Notes under the pieces: model-generated | The model's input: the letters and a program-made list of their open reading frames with translations, nothing else | Databases searched by the model: none | Told to the model about the DNA's origin: nothing | DNA from: Timema cristinae | Lineage: Eukaryota > Arthropoda > Insecta > Phasmatodea > Timematidae | Reading direction: 5' to 3' | DNA: 64,000 bases | NCBI GenBank assembly: GCA_039000515.1 | Contig: JBCFYV010011172.1 | Location: 71,063,941 to 71,127,940, forward strand | Part shown: positions 36,420 to 47,643 of the stretch, piece after piece | Layout of the letters: the number at the start of each line of letters is the position of its first letter | How positions within the stretch are numbered: position 1 is the first letter of the stretch | Translations under genes and position numbers: made by a program

Positions 36420-36920
36420 GAGGCTAGGAGAAATTCACCAAAGAGATGGAAGAAGATGTAATGGCAGCAAAATATTACTATAGGGACTTGTCATAATTAC
36501 TAGGAAAGCAAAGGTGAGCACAAGAATGGTAAAGGATAAAATAGAAGCAGTACTAACTCAATCAAATGAGTTAAATAATGGATGGAAAGATTACTTTGAC
36601 AAGCTGCTAAATGTAAGAAATGGTCCAGCTGAAAGTATGCAAGAGAAGGACCATAGTGCAGAGGGGTAAAGAGATATGACAATGCTAGTGGTGAAAACAA
36701 CCTTTAAAATGATGGAAATAGTAAAGCAGTGGAAGCAAACAAAGTGGAGATGATAAAGACAGCAGGAATGGTGGGATTGCAGTGGTTGTACAGGCTGATA
36801 AGATGTATATGTAGTGAGAGAAATGTTCACCAGGACTGCGGGAAGGGTGGTATAATAAAGGAGATAGAAAGGAGTGTAACATCTATAGGGGAATAATATT
36901 TATGCCACAAGTAGTGAAGA
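36420..36920 (+). pseudogene. LINE reverse-transcriptase remnant, 5' part of domain
   Basis: Pieces in two frames: VLTQSNELNNGWKDYFDKLL matches the ...ERWxEYFxxLLN stretch just upstream of LINE reverse-transcriptase motifs. Further on come KAVEANKVEMIKTAG (the GKAxGxDxxxxE block), QWLYRLIRCI and a KKGD/NYRGI-like stretch with stops. This is decayed coding sequence in the same orientation as nurim. Confidence 0.7.
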
Positions 36921-38029
36921 TAATTGTACCATGGCTACAAACATGTTCACCACATAACCTCCTCCACCTATAAAAGTGCAGTTACACTTACCCCGTTTAA
37001 CTGAGAAATCAGCGCCGCTCATGAGTTCTCCGAACACATCATCACTCTGCTAACACTAACAAGAAAACCAAGACTGTTTCCTCGGAATGTTACGTAGTTC
37101 GGCTGACTTTCCCCGTGTAGCGGACGTTGCGCAGGTGCCAAAATTCGGAGAAAGAAGCGCTCTGGGTGATCACGTGGTGTTCCCTACCCCCGTATTATCT
37201 CCCTCATGGTGTTGTGCGCAGGTGTCAATGAGGGGAACTCACACTAACTTGCTAATAGTGACATCATGGAACTTGTGTATCCTCCCTCTCATATTTTCCC
37301 CACTGTGCAAAAATGAATATAAGTGTATACTTGGCAAGAAATAGGCACTCTTTGATGCTTTTAGGATGTAGGATCTTTCTACATGTAATTGTCAGTTATG
37401 TTGGAAAAACTTTATGTAATATGTAAACCTGGGGAATAGTTAAATTGTTACTTAATTATGTAGGGACTTAATTTGGATTTGCTTCAGCATAATTTTTTTT
37501 TTATGAATAATTTTACTAGTTTATTTTGTTGGGTAATTAGATTTGTTATGAATCGAGGCATTTTTTGGACTTGTCTGCTTAAATTTAGATTCTATGATAG
37601 TATAAACAAGTCAAATTTTGTTGTTAAATTTTGTAGGGTATATTGCACAATATTATGGTTGGGTTCCTGTCTTACCGTGCTAGGCACTCTAATTGAAACC
37701 TATATGTATTGTTATCTTACTTTCAATTGTTACCCAAGGAGAATTTCAATTAATGTTTGCCAACCATTATTATACACTCAGTATGTTTGTAGGAGATTCA
37801 TTAAGCCTTTATATAGGTTGTCCCGCCTTTCAGGTTGTTGGAAAATAATCATATCGTCATTTATTTTTAATATAACCAGGTGTATGGTCAGGAGCATAAT
37901 CCCACTAGGTGATATGGATAAGATATGAGATGTGATACAAATAGACTTTCTAATATACGTGTTTGAACTTTTACCAAAGTGTATCTAGTAGCCTATACTA
38001 CACACTCATATTACTTATACCTCGGAGAC

Positions 38030-38720
38030 CTGTACAATGACAGAGGAGTGAGAGTAGAATTTGGGCAGCTTTAATGAAATTCCTACAAAGTATTTTAAGA
38101 AATACTGTACAAAAAAGAAACAGAGTGAGAAATGAGGAAGTGAGGGAAGAAATTGGTTTGTAAAAGCCGAATGAGAGAATGTACATAAATAAACTGAGAA
38201 GGTTTGGACATGTTAAGAGTATGAAGATGAAAGACTACCAACGCAAGCAATATAAATGAGGTTGCATAGTCTAAGGCATCATAATCGTGTTATACTAGCT
38301 TGATTATGTCAGGGAGATTGGTGTTTGAATCCCGGTTGGATGTACTGAGGGTGTATTTCTCTAAATAGTTTTCCAGTCTTCCTCTACACAAATGTGGGTA
38401 CACTTCCTCTAAATAGGAATCTTCCTCATCTCGTGCTTCATAGCATAATTAGTACATATATGCATATAACCTGAAGAGGTAGTAAGACGCGGTGCTAAAT
38501 AAATAGAAACGAGAACTGAAAATGATTTGAAAGAGACCCGGGGAAAGGCCCAGACTGAAATGGTTGTATTCGATTTGGAAAAGTGTGTTCAGAAGATATT
38601 TGGACTGGAACAGGATGGTGGAAGAAGGGTGGAGATAGAGAGAGGAGGAAGCCCTTACCTGGCAGAAATCAAATAAGGAGGAAATGAAGATGGTGATGTT
38701 TCGGACTGTACTATAAAGAT
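38030..38720 (+). pseudogene. LINE reverse-transcriptase remnant, C-terminal part, split by SINE-B
   Basis: Before the SINE: TYTSETCTMTEE (the yGxExW block) and later RRFGHVKSMKM (the LRWxGHVxRM block). After the SINE: RPGERPRLKWLYSIW, matching the GRPRxRW block, then an ALTWQ-like end. The order matches the last 150 residues of a LINE polymerase ORF. It may belong to the same original copy as 36420-36920, with the reverse-transcriptase core deleted or replaced. Confidence 0.72.
38258..38505 (+). repeat. SINE-B copy inserted in LINE remnant
   Basis: The best-preserved SINE-B in the window: GAGGTTGCATAGTCTAAGGC head, TGTTTGAATCCCGG B box, CACAAATGTGGGTACAC body, and GGTAGTAAGACGCGGTGCTA tail followed by AATAAATAG. 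Confidence 0.9.
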
Positions 38721-39006
38721 TTTCGTTTGTTCACTTGTTTTAATAGGATCACAAATTATAAATTTACCTACTCTGGTCCAAGATGCAGTTTTTGAGCAGT
38801 AGTCCACACCTTCGCTTTTTATTTATTTTTTCTTTCCTTCTGCTTCAAGTTGATTGTTTGTTAGTTTGTTCTGGATGATTACTTAAAACTTTGGTCCTCA
38901 TCTTGTTCAGAGGAAAAAATGGCCCTGTTTATCTCTGACTCATTAAAATAAGTTATCTCTTGAATATTTTGGCCGGTAATGTTTCAAATACTTGAGTTTG
39001 TTTCAG

Positions 39007-39173
39007 ATGTAGACCTGGTGTGGGCTCTGCTTGTTGACATGTCATTGCTCTGTACATTTATGTTACAACACACGGTGATGGCGAGACCTGTGATTAAAGG
39101 ACTGTACAACAAACTCAGTCTCAGCATTGTGGAGAGGAGTGTTTACAATCTCACCGCATCTCTTGCTTTGCAG
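39007..39173 (+). CDS. NRM: Nurim exon 2
   Basis: Acceptor TTTGTTTCAG, 167 bp, donor GTAAAC. After the split Asp codon the translation runs VDLVWALLVDMSLLCTFMLQ, then HTVMARPVIKGLYNK and ERSVYNLTASLALQ. This aligns with the vertebrate nurim region containing QHSLMA and LQRSLYVACTALALQ, and covers two predicted membrane spans. It ends on a complete codon (phase 0). Confidence 0.95.
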
Positions 39174-39368
39174 GTAAACTAGCAGAGTTAATCTCCAGAT
39201 GATAGATTAAATGTAAATTGTATAATACTTTATCACTTATATCTCAGGAGCAGAGATTTTACATGGATGTAAGGGCTATAATTTCAATAACAATTTAGAT
39301 GAATAGACTTTGCATGGCACTTACTATATTAAATGTGTTTATTTTATAAATTAAATAAATTCAAGTCT

Positions 39369-39520
39369 GACACCTAGGCTTAGTTGGTAGCGTATCTGTC
39401 TATTGAGCCAAGGATCCTGAGTCCGATTCTTGGTATGGCCAAAAAATGTATCATTGGTGAAATGTGGGTTTACCCTTTCGCAGTGATGAATTAACGGCTG
39501 GTGGCTGAATTTTGTGTCTA
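39369..39520 (+). repeat. tRNA-like SINE fragment (type F), nurim intron 2
   Basis: CACCTAGGCTTAGTTGGTAG (A-box-like) and GAGTCCGATTCTTGG (B-box-like) are correctly ordered and spaced. The acceptor stem is not closed, so this is not a functional tRNA. Only one copy seen. Confidence 0.5.
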
Positions 39521-39774
39521 TTATATATTTAATTTAATTAATAAGTTGTGTGCTTATATATAATCAATTGGTTAAGAAATTGCATGTCAATTACCTCATA
39601 TAAATGAAAATAAACTCAACTTTACAGTCATTGTTTTTAAATTAGTCAACAAAGTTTTAAATTCATTATTACACTTATACTGAAAAGCTGTTTATCTTTA
39701 ATTTACATATATATTAGAATCCATAGCAAGTAGCTTAGAAATAATTATTAATTTCTTAACTCTTATATTTTCTA

Positions 39775-40053
39775 GGGTGACCTGGTGGTCTAGGGGTACG
39801 GTGTCAGACTTCTATGCTGGCGGCCGGGGTTTGATCCTCGGTCCCGGCACAGATTTATCTGATTACCAAACCCTTCCTTCACCTCTGACAAGACATCTTG
39901 TGAATGTGGGGAATGCCAGGTCTCCACCGTGGTTCGGATTCCATGTTAAACTGTAGGTCCTTCATTTCATCTCACAATCACCCTACCATTACACATTAGC
40001 GTAAGTGCGTATAACCCTAACGGGTAGTAAGACGCGGTGCTAATAATAATAAT
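39775..40053 (+). repeat. SINE-A copy in nurim intron 2, full length
   Basis: Near-consensus copy with head, body, tail and (TAA)n, flanked by ATATTTTCTA at 39765-39774 and 40054-40063. It lies about 130 bp upstream of the exon 3 acceptor without disturbing it. Same orientation as the gene. Confidence 0.92.
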
Positions 40054-40184
40054 ATATTTTCTATTTGGCAACTTTTTTGGGGAAACTAGCGATGATTACT
40101 GCACAGATACAAACAATTTAAATTATACAAAATTCAATAATTTGGCTAAAACTCCAAGAAAACGAGATTATTTTCATTCCTCAG

Positions 40185-40352
40185 CTACTGATCCAACATT
40201 GGGTGGCACTGCGAGACCCAGTTTGGCGCATCAACACGGTTGAACACAATGCATGTTGGTGGATGTTTGCTATTTCCCATGGTTACTGTTGGGCCACAAT
40301 CTACCTGGGCTCCCTCACAATGGACCTGTCAGAGTTGCTGGGGATCAAACAA
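40185..40352 (+). CDS. NRM: Nurim exon 3
   Basis: Acceptor CATTCCTCAG, 168 bp (56 codons), donor GTGAGA; phase 0 at both ends. Encodes LLIQHWVALRDPVWRI, then a tryptophan-rich membrane span, and ends SLTMDLSELLGIKQ. This corresponds to the vertebrate LLVFDYAELMGLKQ end, a highly conserved nurim block. Confidence 0.95.
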
Positions 40353-40353
40353 G

Positions 40354-41722
40354 TGAGAGTATATTCCAATACAATTTGATTACTTAGTTTAAAAGAGAAA
40401 CAAATAACATTTATAATTTCTTGGAAAAACAAAAACCATGAAGATAGCCGCCATAGTTGTTGATTTTTTACTAACATAATTCTTTCTCCAATTATATTAT
40501 TTGAAGCTCTATGTAGATATTATTTCAACAACTTTATAGCCTCTAATGTTTCCTAGTGTAATTGTTTATATTCTTTCATTGTTCTAGTTTTGTTAAGCAA
40601 GAATAACCATTTACGACATCTAAGTGGTATTGCCAGAGCACTGATTAATGTATTCTTAAGTAGCCACCATGTTGTATGTTACATTACGGGGAATAGGCAC
40701 ATTGTTAAGCAAAGTATTGCAAATTATGTTTACCTGAAAGAGCCGCTCCATGCTGACTTGATGAATATAAGAAAACAAACAAGTAAGAGGCAATCCCTTT
40801 CAGGCAGCTAACTGTCATAGCTCTTGGTCAGAGAGCCCTATTCTGTTGTACACCCTCAGTGATAGATCATTGCACACAATGACCTGGGCATTTCACTATA
40901 CAGTTGTAGTTAGGCTCCCAAGTGTGCATCAAATGTAGGATTTGTACATTTCGGGCTGGGCTACTAGCAAAATGGTCTACACAGTCCTAGCAGTTCAGGA
41001 TCTTCATTTAGCGTTAGAATCTACAAAACATCTTCTGTAGTCACATTGAAGTCACTTTTATAATAAACCAGAAAAAAAACACTTCCATTTATTGCACGAC
41101 ATCCCTCCTAAGAACCATCCAGATAAAGATTAAGAGGGTAGAGACAGGTAGTGACATATCCCCTATTTATCTAGTAAGTGATTGGTTTTATTATCCAAAT
41201 ACAGGCCAATTTAAAATGGCTTGTTTTTACCTGTTAGAACCTCTTCAGAACTTTGTCTGCCCATTCTTGGCATATTTATGCAAGATCCAGACAAGTTAAC
41301 AATGCCGATAGTGACTTGTCAGTGCTTTTGACGTAGCAAATGGAATTTTTCTGACTGGCTGGAAAATGTCCTCCATATTTAAATCTTACTATATCAATCT
41401 TCAATTTCAAACAAATTAAGGTTTAACTGTAAACAAGAGTTTGTAAACTAACTTTAATTAATCTTATGTATACTGCAATTTAATATACCTGCATATTGGG
41501 TAGCAAGTATTTTTAGATTACCAACATTTTTGTCCTGAGTTATATGTCTAGCAAGGGTCGAAGCTTTTATATATAATATTGGTTCTCATTTTATAGTTGG
41601 TGATTTAACAGTTAAAATCACTTTCATTAGTTATCTAGTTAAGCTAACACTAATTGGCCTGAACAAATACGAGGTATTATTACTGTACAAACACTAGCTA
41701 AAGTTCTATTTTCCTTTTTCAG
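40354..41722 (+). other. NRM: Nurim intron 3
   Basis: 1.37 kb of AT-rich sequence with no recognised repeat. Confidence 0.7.
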
Positions 41723-41856
41723 GTGTACTACTATCTGAATGGCTGGGATGACCCCTTGACATTTAAGTCATCGGAGCTGCAAAGGCTCATTTCTCACCAG
41801 CGGCATCCCAGCTTTGTTAGCTTTTTCTTTATATTCTGGGTTCACCCATACATGAG
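41723..41856 (+). CDS. NRM: Nurim exon 4
   Basis: Strong acceptor (TTTCCTTTTTCAG), 134 bp, consensus GTAAGT donor. Encodes VYYYLNGWDDPLTFKSSELQ, RLISHQRHPSF, and a hydrophobic span ending WVHPYM. It aligns with vertebrate [20 protein letters not shown] and SHLRHPVC. The RHP motif is shared with the isoprenylcysteine-methyltransferase-like fold. Ends in phase 2. Confidence 0.96.
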
Positions 41857-42232
41857 GTAAGTCAGCACAATCACTTGATAATACTTGTTTGGCATAATCC
41901 ACATTTACTTTAACAGGGATTTGTAGAATTCACAGAAAGCATTAAAAAGTTGAATGCACACAACATTTTTATTTAGTTTTATATATATTTTGTAAGTTGT
42001 GAGGGTAAAAACATATAATTCCAATTTCTTTAGTAGTTCTATATATTTAAAATCAACATACTGTATTAATGTACATATCCAAGCTCAATCTCTTTTTCTA
42101 CTTTACAGTGCACTTCTATTATTCTATTTATACTTTCACAATCATTTAAAACTAACCACCACATTAGAGTATCTGGTTTGACTTTAAATTATACTATTCT
42201 CATGATGGTTTCTAATTGCTTTAGTAACTTTT

Positions 42233-42520
42233 GGTGACCTGGCGGTCTAGGGGTGAGGTGTCAGACTTCTTTGCTAGGGGTTCAAGGTTCAAACCTCAGT
42301 CCCGGCACAGATTTTTCTGATTACCAAACCCTTCCTTCACCTCTGACAAGATGTGTATTAATAACAGCTTGTGAATGTGGGGAATACCAGGCCTCCACTG
42401 TAGTTCAGCTCCCACGTTAAATTGTAGGTCCTCCATTTCATCTCACAATCACCCTACCATTACACATTAGGGTAAGTGCGTATAGCCAGAACGGGTAGTA
42501 AGATGTGGTGCTGCTGCTAA
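42233..42520 (+). repeat. SINE-A copy in nurim intron 4
   Basis: Diverged full-length copy with a TGTATTAATAACA-type insertion in the body (long subfamily). The tail reads GTAGTAAGATGTGGTGCTGC and ends in a CTGCTAAC variation instead of (TAA)n. No convincing duplication. Confidence 0.88.
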
Positions 42521-43118
42521 CAACTACAACTACTGAAAATATTGAAAATAATATTAGTTTAAATTAGGGGGGGATAGCCAGCACATTTATCTTAGTGATG
42601 ATGAAGTATAAATTGTTCAGATGAATTGTTAATAAACACAAAAACACATTTTTAATTCGACTTTCACTGCAATAGGCAACTTTAGGCAGCTTCTTCAAAT
42701 GCAATGTTTACTCCAGCATCACTCAGGTAAGTATGTTAGCTATCACTCCTAATTTAAAACATGATTTATCCCAGTGCTCCATTATAAACAACCTTTTGAG
42801 TAAATGTTTCTCTTTTTTGTCACTTTATAATGGTTGAATAGGGTCAATTTTTCAGAAAGTTTATAGTTATTCTAAACATAAAACAAAATAGGTCTGCTTT
42901 AGACTCTCTAGACGAGCCCTGATCCTATCCTGGCCGAAGTCCAAAACAATTTAGTATTTGTTGATAGGCTTATACTATTACTCCAGCACTGAGGTTGAGC
43001 TCCTAAGTTAAGTTAGCTTGAAAGTCATGTTGTGATGACCTTGTGTGTAAGAAGGTATGCTGAATTATATTACTTTTACAATTTTAAATTTGATTTTAAT
43101 TTGTTTATTTGTGTTTAG

Positions 43119-43251
43119 TGTGGACCGTCTGATAATGGCCGTCATTATGACACTGTACATGGTTTGCGCTTGGAAAGTGGACGATATTGACTTTGAATAC
43201 CAAGAGAGACAGTTTAAACGTAAAGAAATCGAGCTGTCCCATGTGCATTAG
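43119..43251 (+). CDS. NRM: Nurim exon 5 (stop)
   Basis: Acceptor TTTGTGTTTAG completes a Ser codon. It encodes VDRLIMAVIMTLYMVCAWKV, then DDIDFEYQERQFKRKEIELS and a short end HVH-stop. It matches vertebrate TDRLLLAFLLTLYLGLAHGL and the following YLRAQLQRK. The five exons add to about 242 residues versus about 262 in mammals, the difference lying in the first loop. No frameshift or internal stop was seen, so the gene appears functional. Confidence 0.95.
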
Positions 43252-43476
43252 GAAAGTATTGAAAATTTTTATCACTTATTAATTACTTTGAATGAATTGA
43301 CCCCAAGAACTGATACAATCTCAAGTTATAATGGCTTGGAAGTTGGCATTCTTGTCTTATTAGTCTTCCACCATATTATTTATTATGCAGGAGAATATTG
43401 GTTTATAGTCCATTATAAACAGGATAACTCAGGTGCTAATAGCCCTTCTGTGCTAAGTGCCAAATTAAACACTAAT

Positions 43477-43541
43477 TTTTATTTAGCACCGCGTCTTACT
43501 ACCTGTTTGGGTTGTACGCTTAATAAGCACTAATAAAATAT
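43477..43541 (-). repeat. SINE B/C-type 3' tail fragment
   Basis: Reads TTTAGCACCGCGTCTTACTA and on to TTGGGTTGTACGCTTAATAAG. Directly followed by a hAT MITE at 43550. Confidence 0.75.
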
Positions 43542-43549
43542 ACAATAAT

Positions 43550-44102
43550 TAGGGGTTAGGGGTGTGCGAGATCGATTTTTTTGGTTCAAGACGAGATCTG
43601 GGATGAGACTCAACCATTGAGATGAGATCGGGAACAAGACTCAACCATTGAGAACGAGAATTTTAGAATCCCTGCGAGACGAGGACGGGATTTAAAAATG
43701 TAAAACTAATTATTTCTAAATTTGCTAGTATTACATACCTTAAAACACTGACAGTATTTAATTTGGTAAATGAATACATAGGCCCTAATAGAGGAAATTT
43801 ATATACATGTATATTTTGAAAATTGAAAATTTAAGCAATTTTTAATACTTTTGCTATAACTTAGGCTACTTAAACTATAAACATTTATGAAACACATATT
43901 AAATCTAAATCTACATCCAGAATAGGTTGACATAGGTATATATTTAAATTTAAATAATAAAGAAAACATGAAAAACAAGTTTAAAAGTAAATTCAAAATG
44001 GAAAAAAAAAATCCCGAAATTTCGGGGCTATAGAATGTGTTTCCCGACAATCTGGTGAGGAATGGGAAATATTTTTTCCCGCAGGAATCCCACATACCCC
44101 TA
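43550..44102. mobile_element. hAT-type MITE with perfect 8-bp target duplication
   Basis: 553 bp. Starts TAGGGGTTAGGGGTGTGCGA and ends CCCACATACCCCTA. ACAATAAT occurs at 43542-43549 and 44103-44110. The left end carries an extra TAGGGGT. Internal GAGATGAGATCGGGA-like repeats near the left end. Non-coding. The 8-bp duplication and the TAGGGGTG end fit hAT. Confidence 0.88.
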
Positions 44103-44716
44103 ACAATAATGTATATAATTTAACCATATATAGATATATATTAACGTAACTCTTAAATTATTTTAGTACTGTTAAGATTAGATTTTCTTTAACCAGTATA
44201 CATAAGAAAGAGTGTATTCTTACATTGTCTTAAGATGCATTAAAAGAGTTACCTGGTTAATGGTTTAAAAATTATAGATATTTTTAAAACAACTAAATGA
44301 TGTATTATGATCAAGACTTGAAAGATGTGTTTTGTTTGTTAGATATAGGTTAGAACTAAACATTGGGTCAAATTCACTTTCTTATATCCTAATCTTAGAA
44401 ATTAATATTATGATAAGCAAAAGAACTCAACTCTCCAACACTGGTAGAATTCCATTTTTCTTCATTTCTGATATCGTTCACATTAAGTGGCTTTGGTAAG
44501 CTTCATAATAGCATTAAAATAATAATTTTGATTTAAATTTGAAGAAAAACTAAATTCAATTTTATTTTAATCTTGAATTCTTCTGAGGCTCAAAACCCCA
44601 TCCAGAATATAGTTTTCAAATATATTTGTTTTTATTATATAATATTTTGTCTAGACACGTTGACTTAGATGATTTCACTAATTATTTTAACATGAAAGGC
44701 TTAAGACATAATTATA

Positions 44717-45315
44717 CAATGTGGTCCAGAATAAATAAGCCAAACTCACCGGGATGGTAGGGGGCAGAAAAAGGAAGAGATTCATATGAAGAACCCGGGG
44801 CACATATACTGTTCCTGACAGCCTGTGAGCTAATCAACGATTTCTGTCAGACACAGCAAAGCACCTTCTAGTCAAATGCCGGTGTTTGCTTTTCCAATCG
44901 TGCTCCAGCATTCTTCCTGTTGGCTAACACTGATCCTATCTTCCGCAATCTTGCATGTAGTACTACATGAGAGTGCTGACGGTGCACTGAAAATCACAGC
45001 GGGTATAATGCTTTGGTTGCCTTTGAACTGGTATGGGTTTTGCCATATACAAGGTGCATGTTGGCCAGCTCTGCTCGTGTAAACCCTGCCATGCTTTCCT
45101 AACCAGCTGCAGGCGTAGACTGACCTGCTATCAGCCAAGGCCATCTCCATGCACATGCTGATTACATACTTGAAAGATGTTTGTTGCCTACCTGTCCCTG
45201 TTACTTCACTCTCACTTTTGATGGAGAAGGAAAGGTTAGTGACCCCAGGTTCCTTATATCAGTCTCTTCCTTTTGTGCCCCTGTGGGTTTGGCACAATTA
45301 TTCTGGACCACGTTG
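44717..45315. mobile_element. TA-flanked inverted-repeat element, GC-richer core
   Basis: 599 bp. Ends CAATGTGGTCCAGAATAA (left) and, in reverse, CAACGTGGTCCAGAATAA (right). Inverted similarity extends about 85 bp, with AAAGGAAGAGA present near both ends, and TA lies on both sides. This fits a Tc1/mariner-like non-autonomous element. The core is GC-richer than its surroundings and has open frames on both strands, none recognised. Confidence 0.78.
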
Positions 45316-46550
45316 TATAGTATAGTTGGTACTTTACTAAGACTATGCGAATTCCTAATTTTCAATACCAAATTTGAATCAAATCTTACACCTAAAATTT
45401 TTTTTAATCTGAATCAAATACTATGATAAATTTATTTTATCAAATTGAATCCCAGTCCATGTTTAAAAAAATAGGATTGAATATTTTATTTATAGTTTAG
45501 TTGAATCCACTATTTTATGAATCTGAATTGTGAATCTGAATCTCCAATTTACCTTCAAATCCCCAATTTGAATCTTGGAAAAAGTTAAGAAGATAATAGG
45601 AAATATAAATATAATAGGATATAAAAATTAAAAATAGTAACAAAATGTTAACATTATTTTTTATAACCCATTCATACATTCAGTTAAATGTTAAATTATT
45701 GGTCTAGGCCTGGTTACTGAGTTCGTCCAATAATTTTGTTGGTTCCGGGCCACCAAAAAGCAATATTGGATCTCTAAAACAAATTTCCCTTGAGAAATTG
45801 AAAAGAAAAAAAAACCTTTTAGAATCCATTGCTCGAATCCTCATGTCTCAAAAAATCCTTAAGTATATGAAAGATTCAAAGGACTTAAGGACCCATTCCT
45901 AATTTTATTTTAATAATCGGTTCAGATTGAAATGGAATAATTTATTTTAATCATACTATGATAATGTTTCATATTGATTGTGAGTTTGAATATTTTACCA
46001 TGATAAGTTCCCAAATCTGATCCATTAATAAGATATTTAAAAAATTAATTATATAATCATTTTAGACACATTTTAAGTTTATTAAAAAAACTGTGATCAA
46101 TGGCACTCAAAATGTGAAACATGAAATAGAGATCGTAGCACTAGTTTTCAATCAGTGCAAAGTTAGACAAAATTAATACAAAAAGGTGTGTCTTGCTACC
46201 TTTTTATAATAAAAAAATATTCTGTCACAAACAACTGTCATTCACATGATACCTTTATGATGCAGAACTTAAGTTAATTTCTCTATTCACTCTACTACAC
46301 AACTAGTTTCTGGTATTATCTTAATTTGTAAAGAAAGAATGAAATATGGATTCAAATTTTGAGATAAGCTCATCAAATCCAAATCTAGAATCTATTTAGA
46401 ATCAAAATTTCAAATCTGAATCTTTCCACTATTATAATTCAAAATTTTGAAGGTTTGCACAGGTTTATATTTTACAAACTTTATTTATTTATTTGAGATA
46501 CTTAACTTTCACTTTCCAAACCAAATGATGATATAATTACATTAGAATTT
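45316..46550. other. AT-rich stretch with many GAATC motifs
   Basis: TTTGAATC / AAATCTGAATC-like motifs recur at 45360-45590 and 46360-46440, perhaps ends of an old hAT-like element. No gene seen. Confidence 0.4.
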
Positions 46551-46552
46551 CT

Positions 46553-46792
46553 TTGAGCAAGAGTGAAAGGACCAACCTATTTTGTCGGGAAATATATTTT
46601 CACACACTTTCCCAGGTTCTTTTACAAGCCACAATTGACATGGGCCCGACAAATTTACTTCCTCTCCAAAGGAAAGTGTGCTACAAATGTTTATCTCTCA
46701 AGAAAAATCGGTTGGCTCGAGCTGGGTTTGAACCCACGAACATTGGGTCCTGAGGCGAAAACTTTAACCCCAAGACCACTGAGGTGAACTTA
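46553..46792 (-). repeat. SINE-D copy
   Basis: Head on minus strand TTCACCTCAGTGGTCTTGGG and TGGGTTCAAACCCAGC, with body features shared with 20520-20762. tRNA-like A and B boxes are present, but the stem is not that of a functional tRNA. Confidence 0.75.
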
Positions 46793-46799
46793 GCAAACT

Positions 46800-47640
46800 T
46801 ACAAGTTTTGATTTGTAAATACCTTTCCTCCCACAACACACCATTCTATTTATTTTTTCACTGTGTCTTCCTACCTGTGTATATATACACTATTGGGGTA
46901 AGGGTGGTAAGGTGAGATTTAGAAGTAGTGTACTCGCCTTTTCCTGGATGGTCAGAGGTAAACTATTTAAGAAAAATCACCTCAATATACCCCTTCAGGA
47001 TTCATTTCCTGATCTACCTATCACTTAAAAGCCAGATAAGACAAGACTGAAACATTTGTCCCATGTGCGCACTAGCGTGGCTGCCACGTAATAATTAGCC
47101 TAACTATGAATATGTTTTGAAATGTTGATGCTCAGCATTCTTTGTTAACGTAGTTGTCATAAAAAAAGACTTTATCTGAATCTCTGAGATTTGTAGTTAA
47201 AGTCTTGTATTTTATTTAAAAGTTGATATTTGCTTTACTAATTTCTTGTTAAGTAATGGACAAGTGCAAGCAATGAAAATGTTAAATTATTTGAGTTGAA
47301 AAAAAAAATCTCCAATATCAAATATGTTAACAAGTTTTTTATATATTAACTTAATATTAGAATAAGATCTAGCTTATTACACTTATTAATCTTGTCTGAG
47401 TGTTGTGTAGCTACATATGCTGTTGGTTCTAATATGTCGTTAATTTTAGTTATTGTGATTATTGATAGTTTTTATGAATAACCTCTATATAACACCCCAA
47501 TTAAAGAAAAAGGCGTTCAGTCATCTTCTTAGTTGTGAATGCAAAGGATATTCTTTTTTACAACTGTCCTAAAAATTAAAAAGTGCTGAAACGTGGCACA
47601 GCTCACATAGGGACAACTTTATTATTTTCAAAGCCATACA
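46800..47640. other. Intergenic AT-rich stretch
   Basis: No supported gene or repeat. Confidence 0.5.
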
Positions 47641-47643
47641 ATA

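Larger units (their letters stand above)
33847..39006 (+). other. NRM: Nurim intron 1, repeat filled
   Basis: 5.16 kb holding LINE remnants (36420-36920, 38030-38720) and a SINE-B. GC-richer patches occur at 34080-34330 and 37010-37290; their role is unknown. Open frames at 34838-35104, 35944-36378 and 37473-37928 show no recognisable domain and are probably chance. Confidence 0.7.

Noticed and set aside
46718..46790. Candidate tRNA genes at SINE heads (also 61783, 39370, 2815)
   Set aside because: A and B boxes are present, but acceptor and anticodon stems do not pair properly and similar heads recur with SINE bodies attached.
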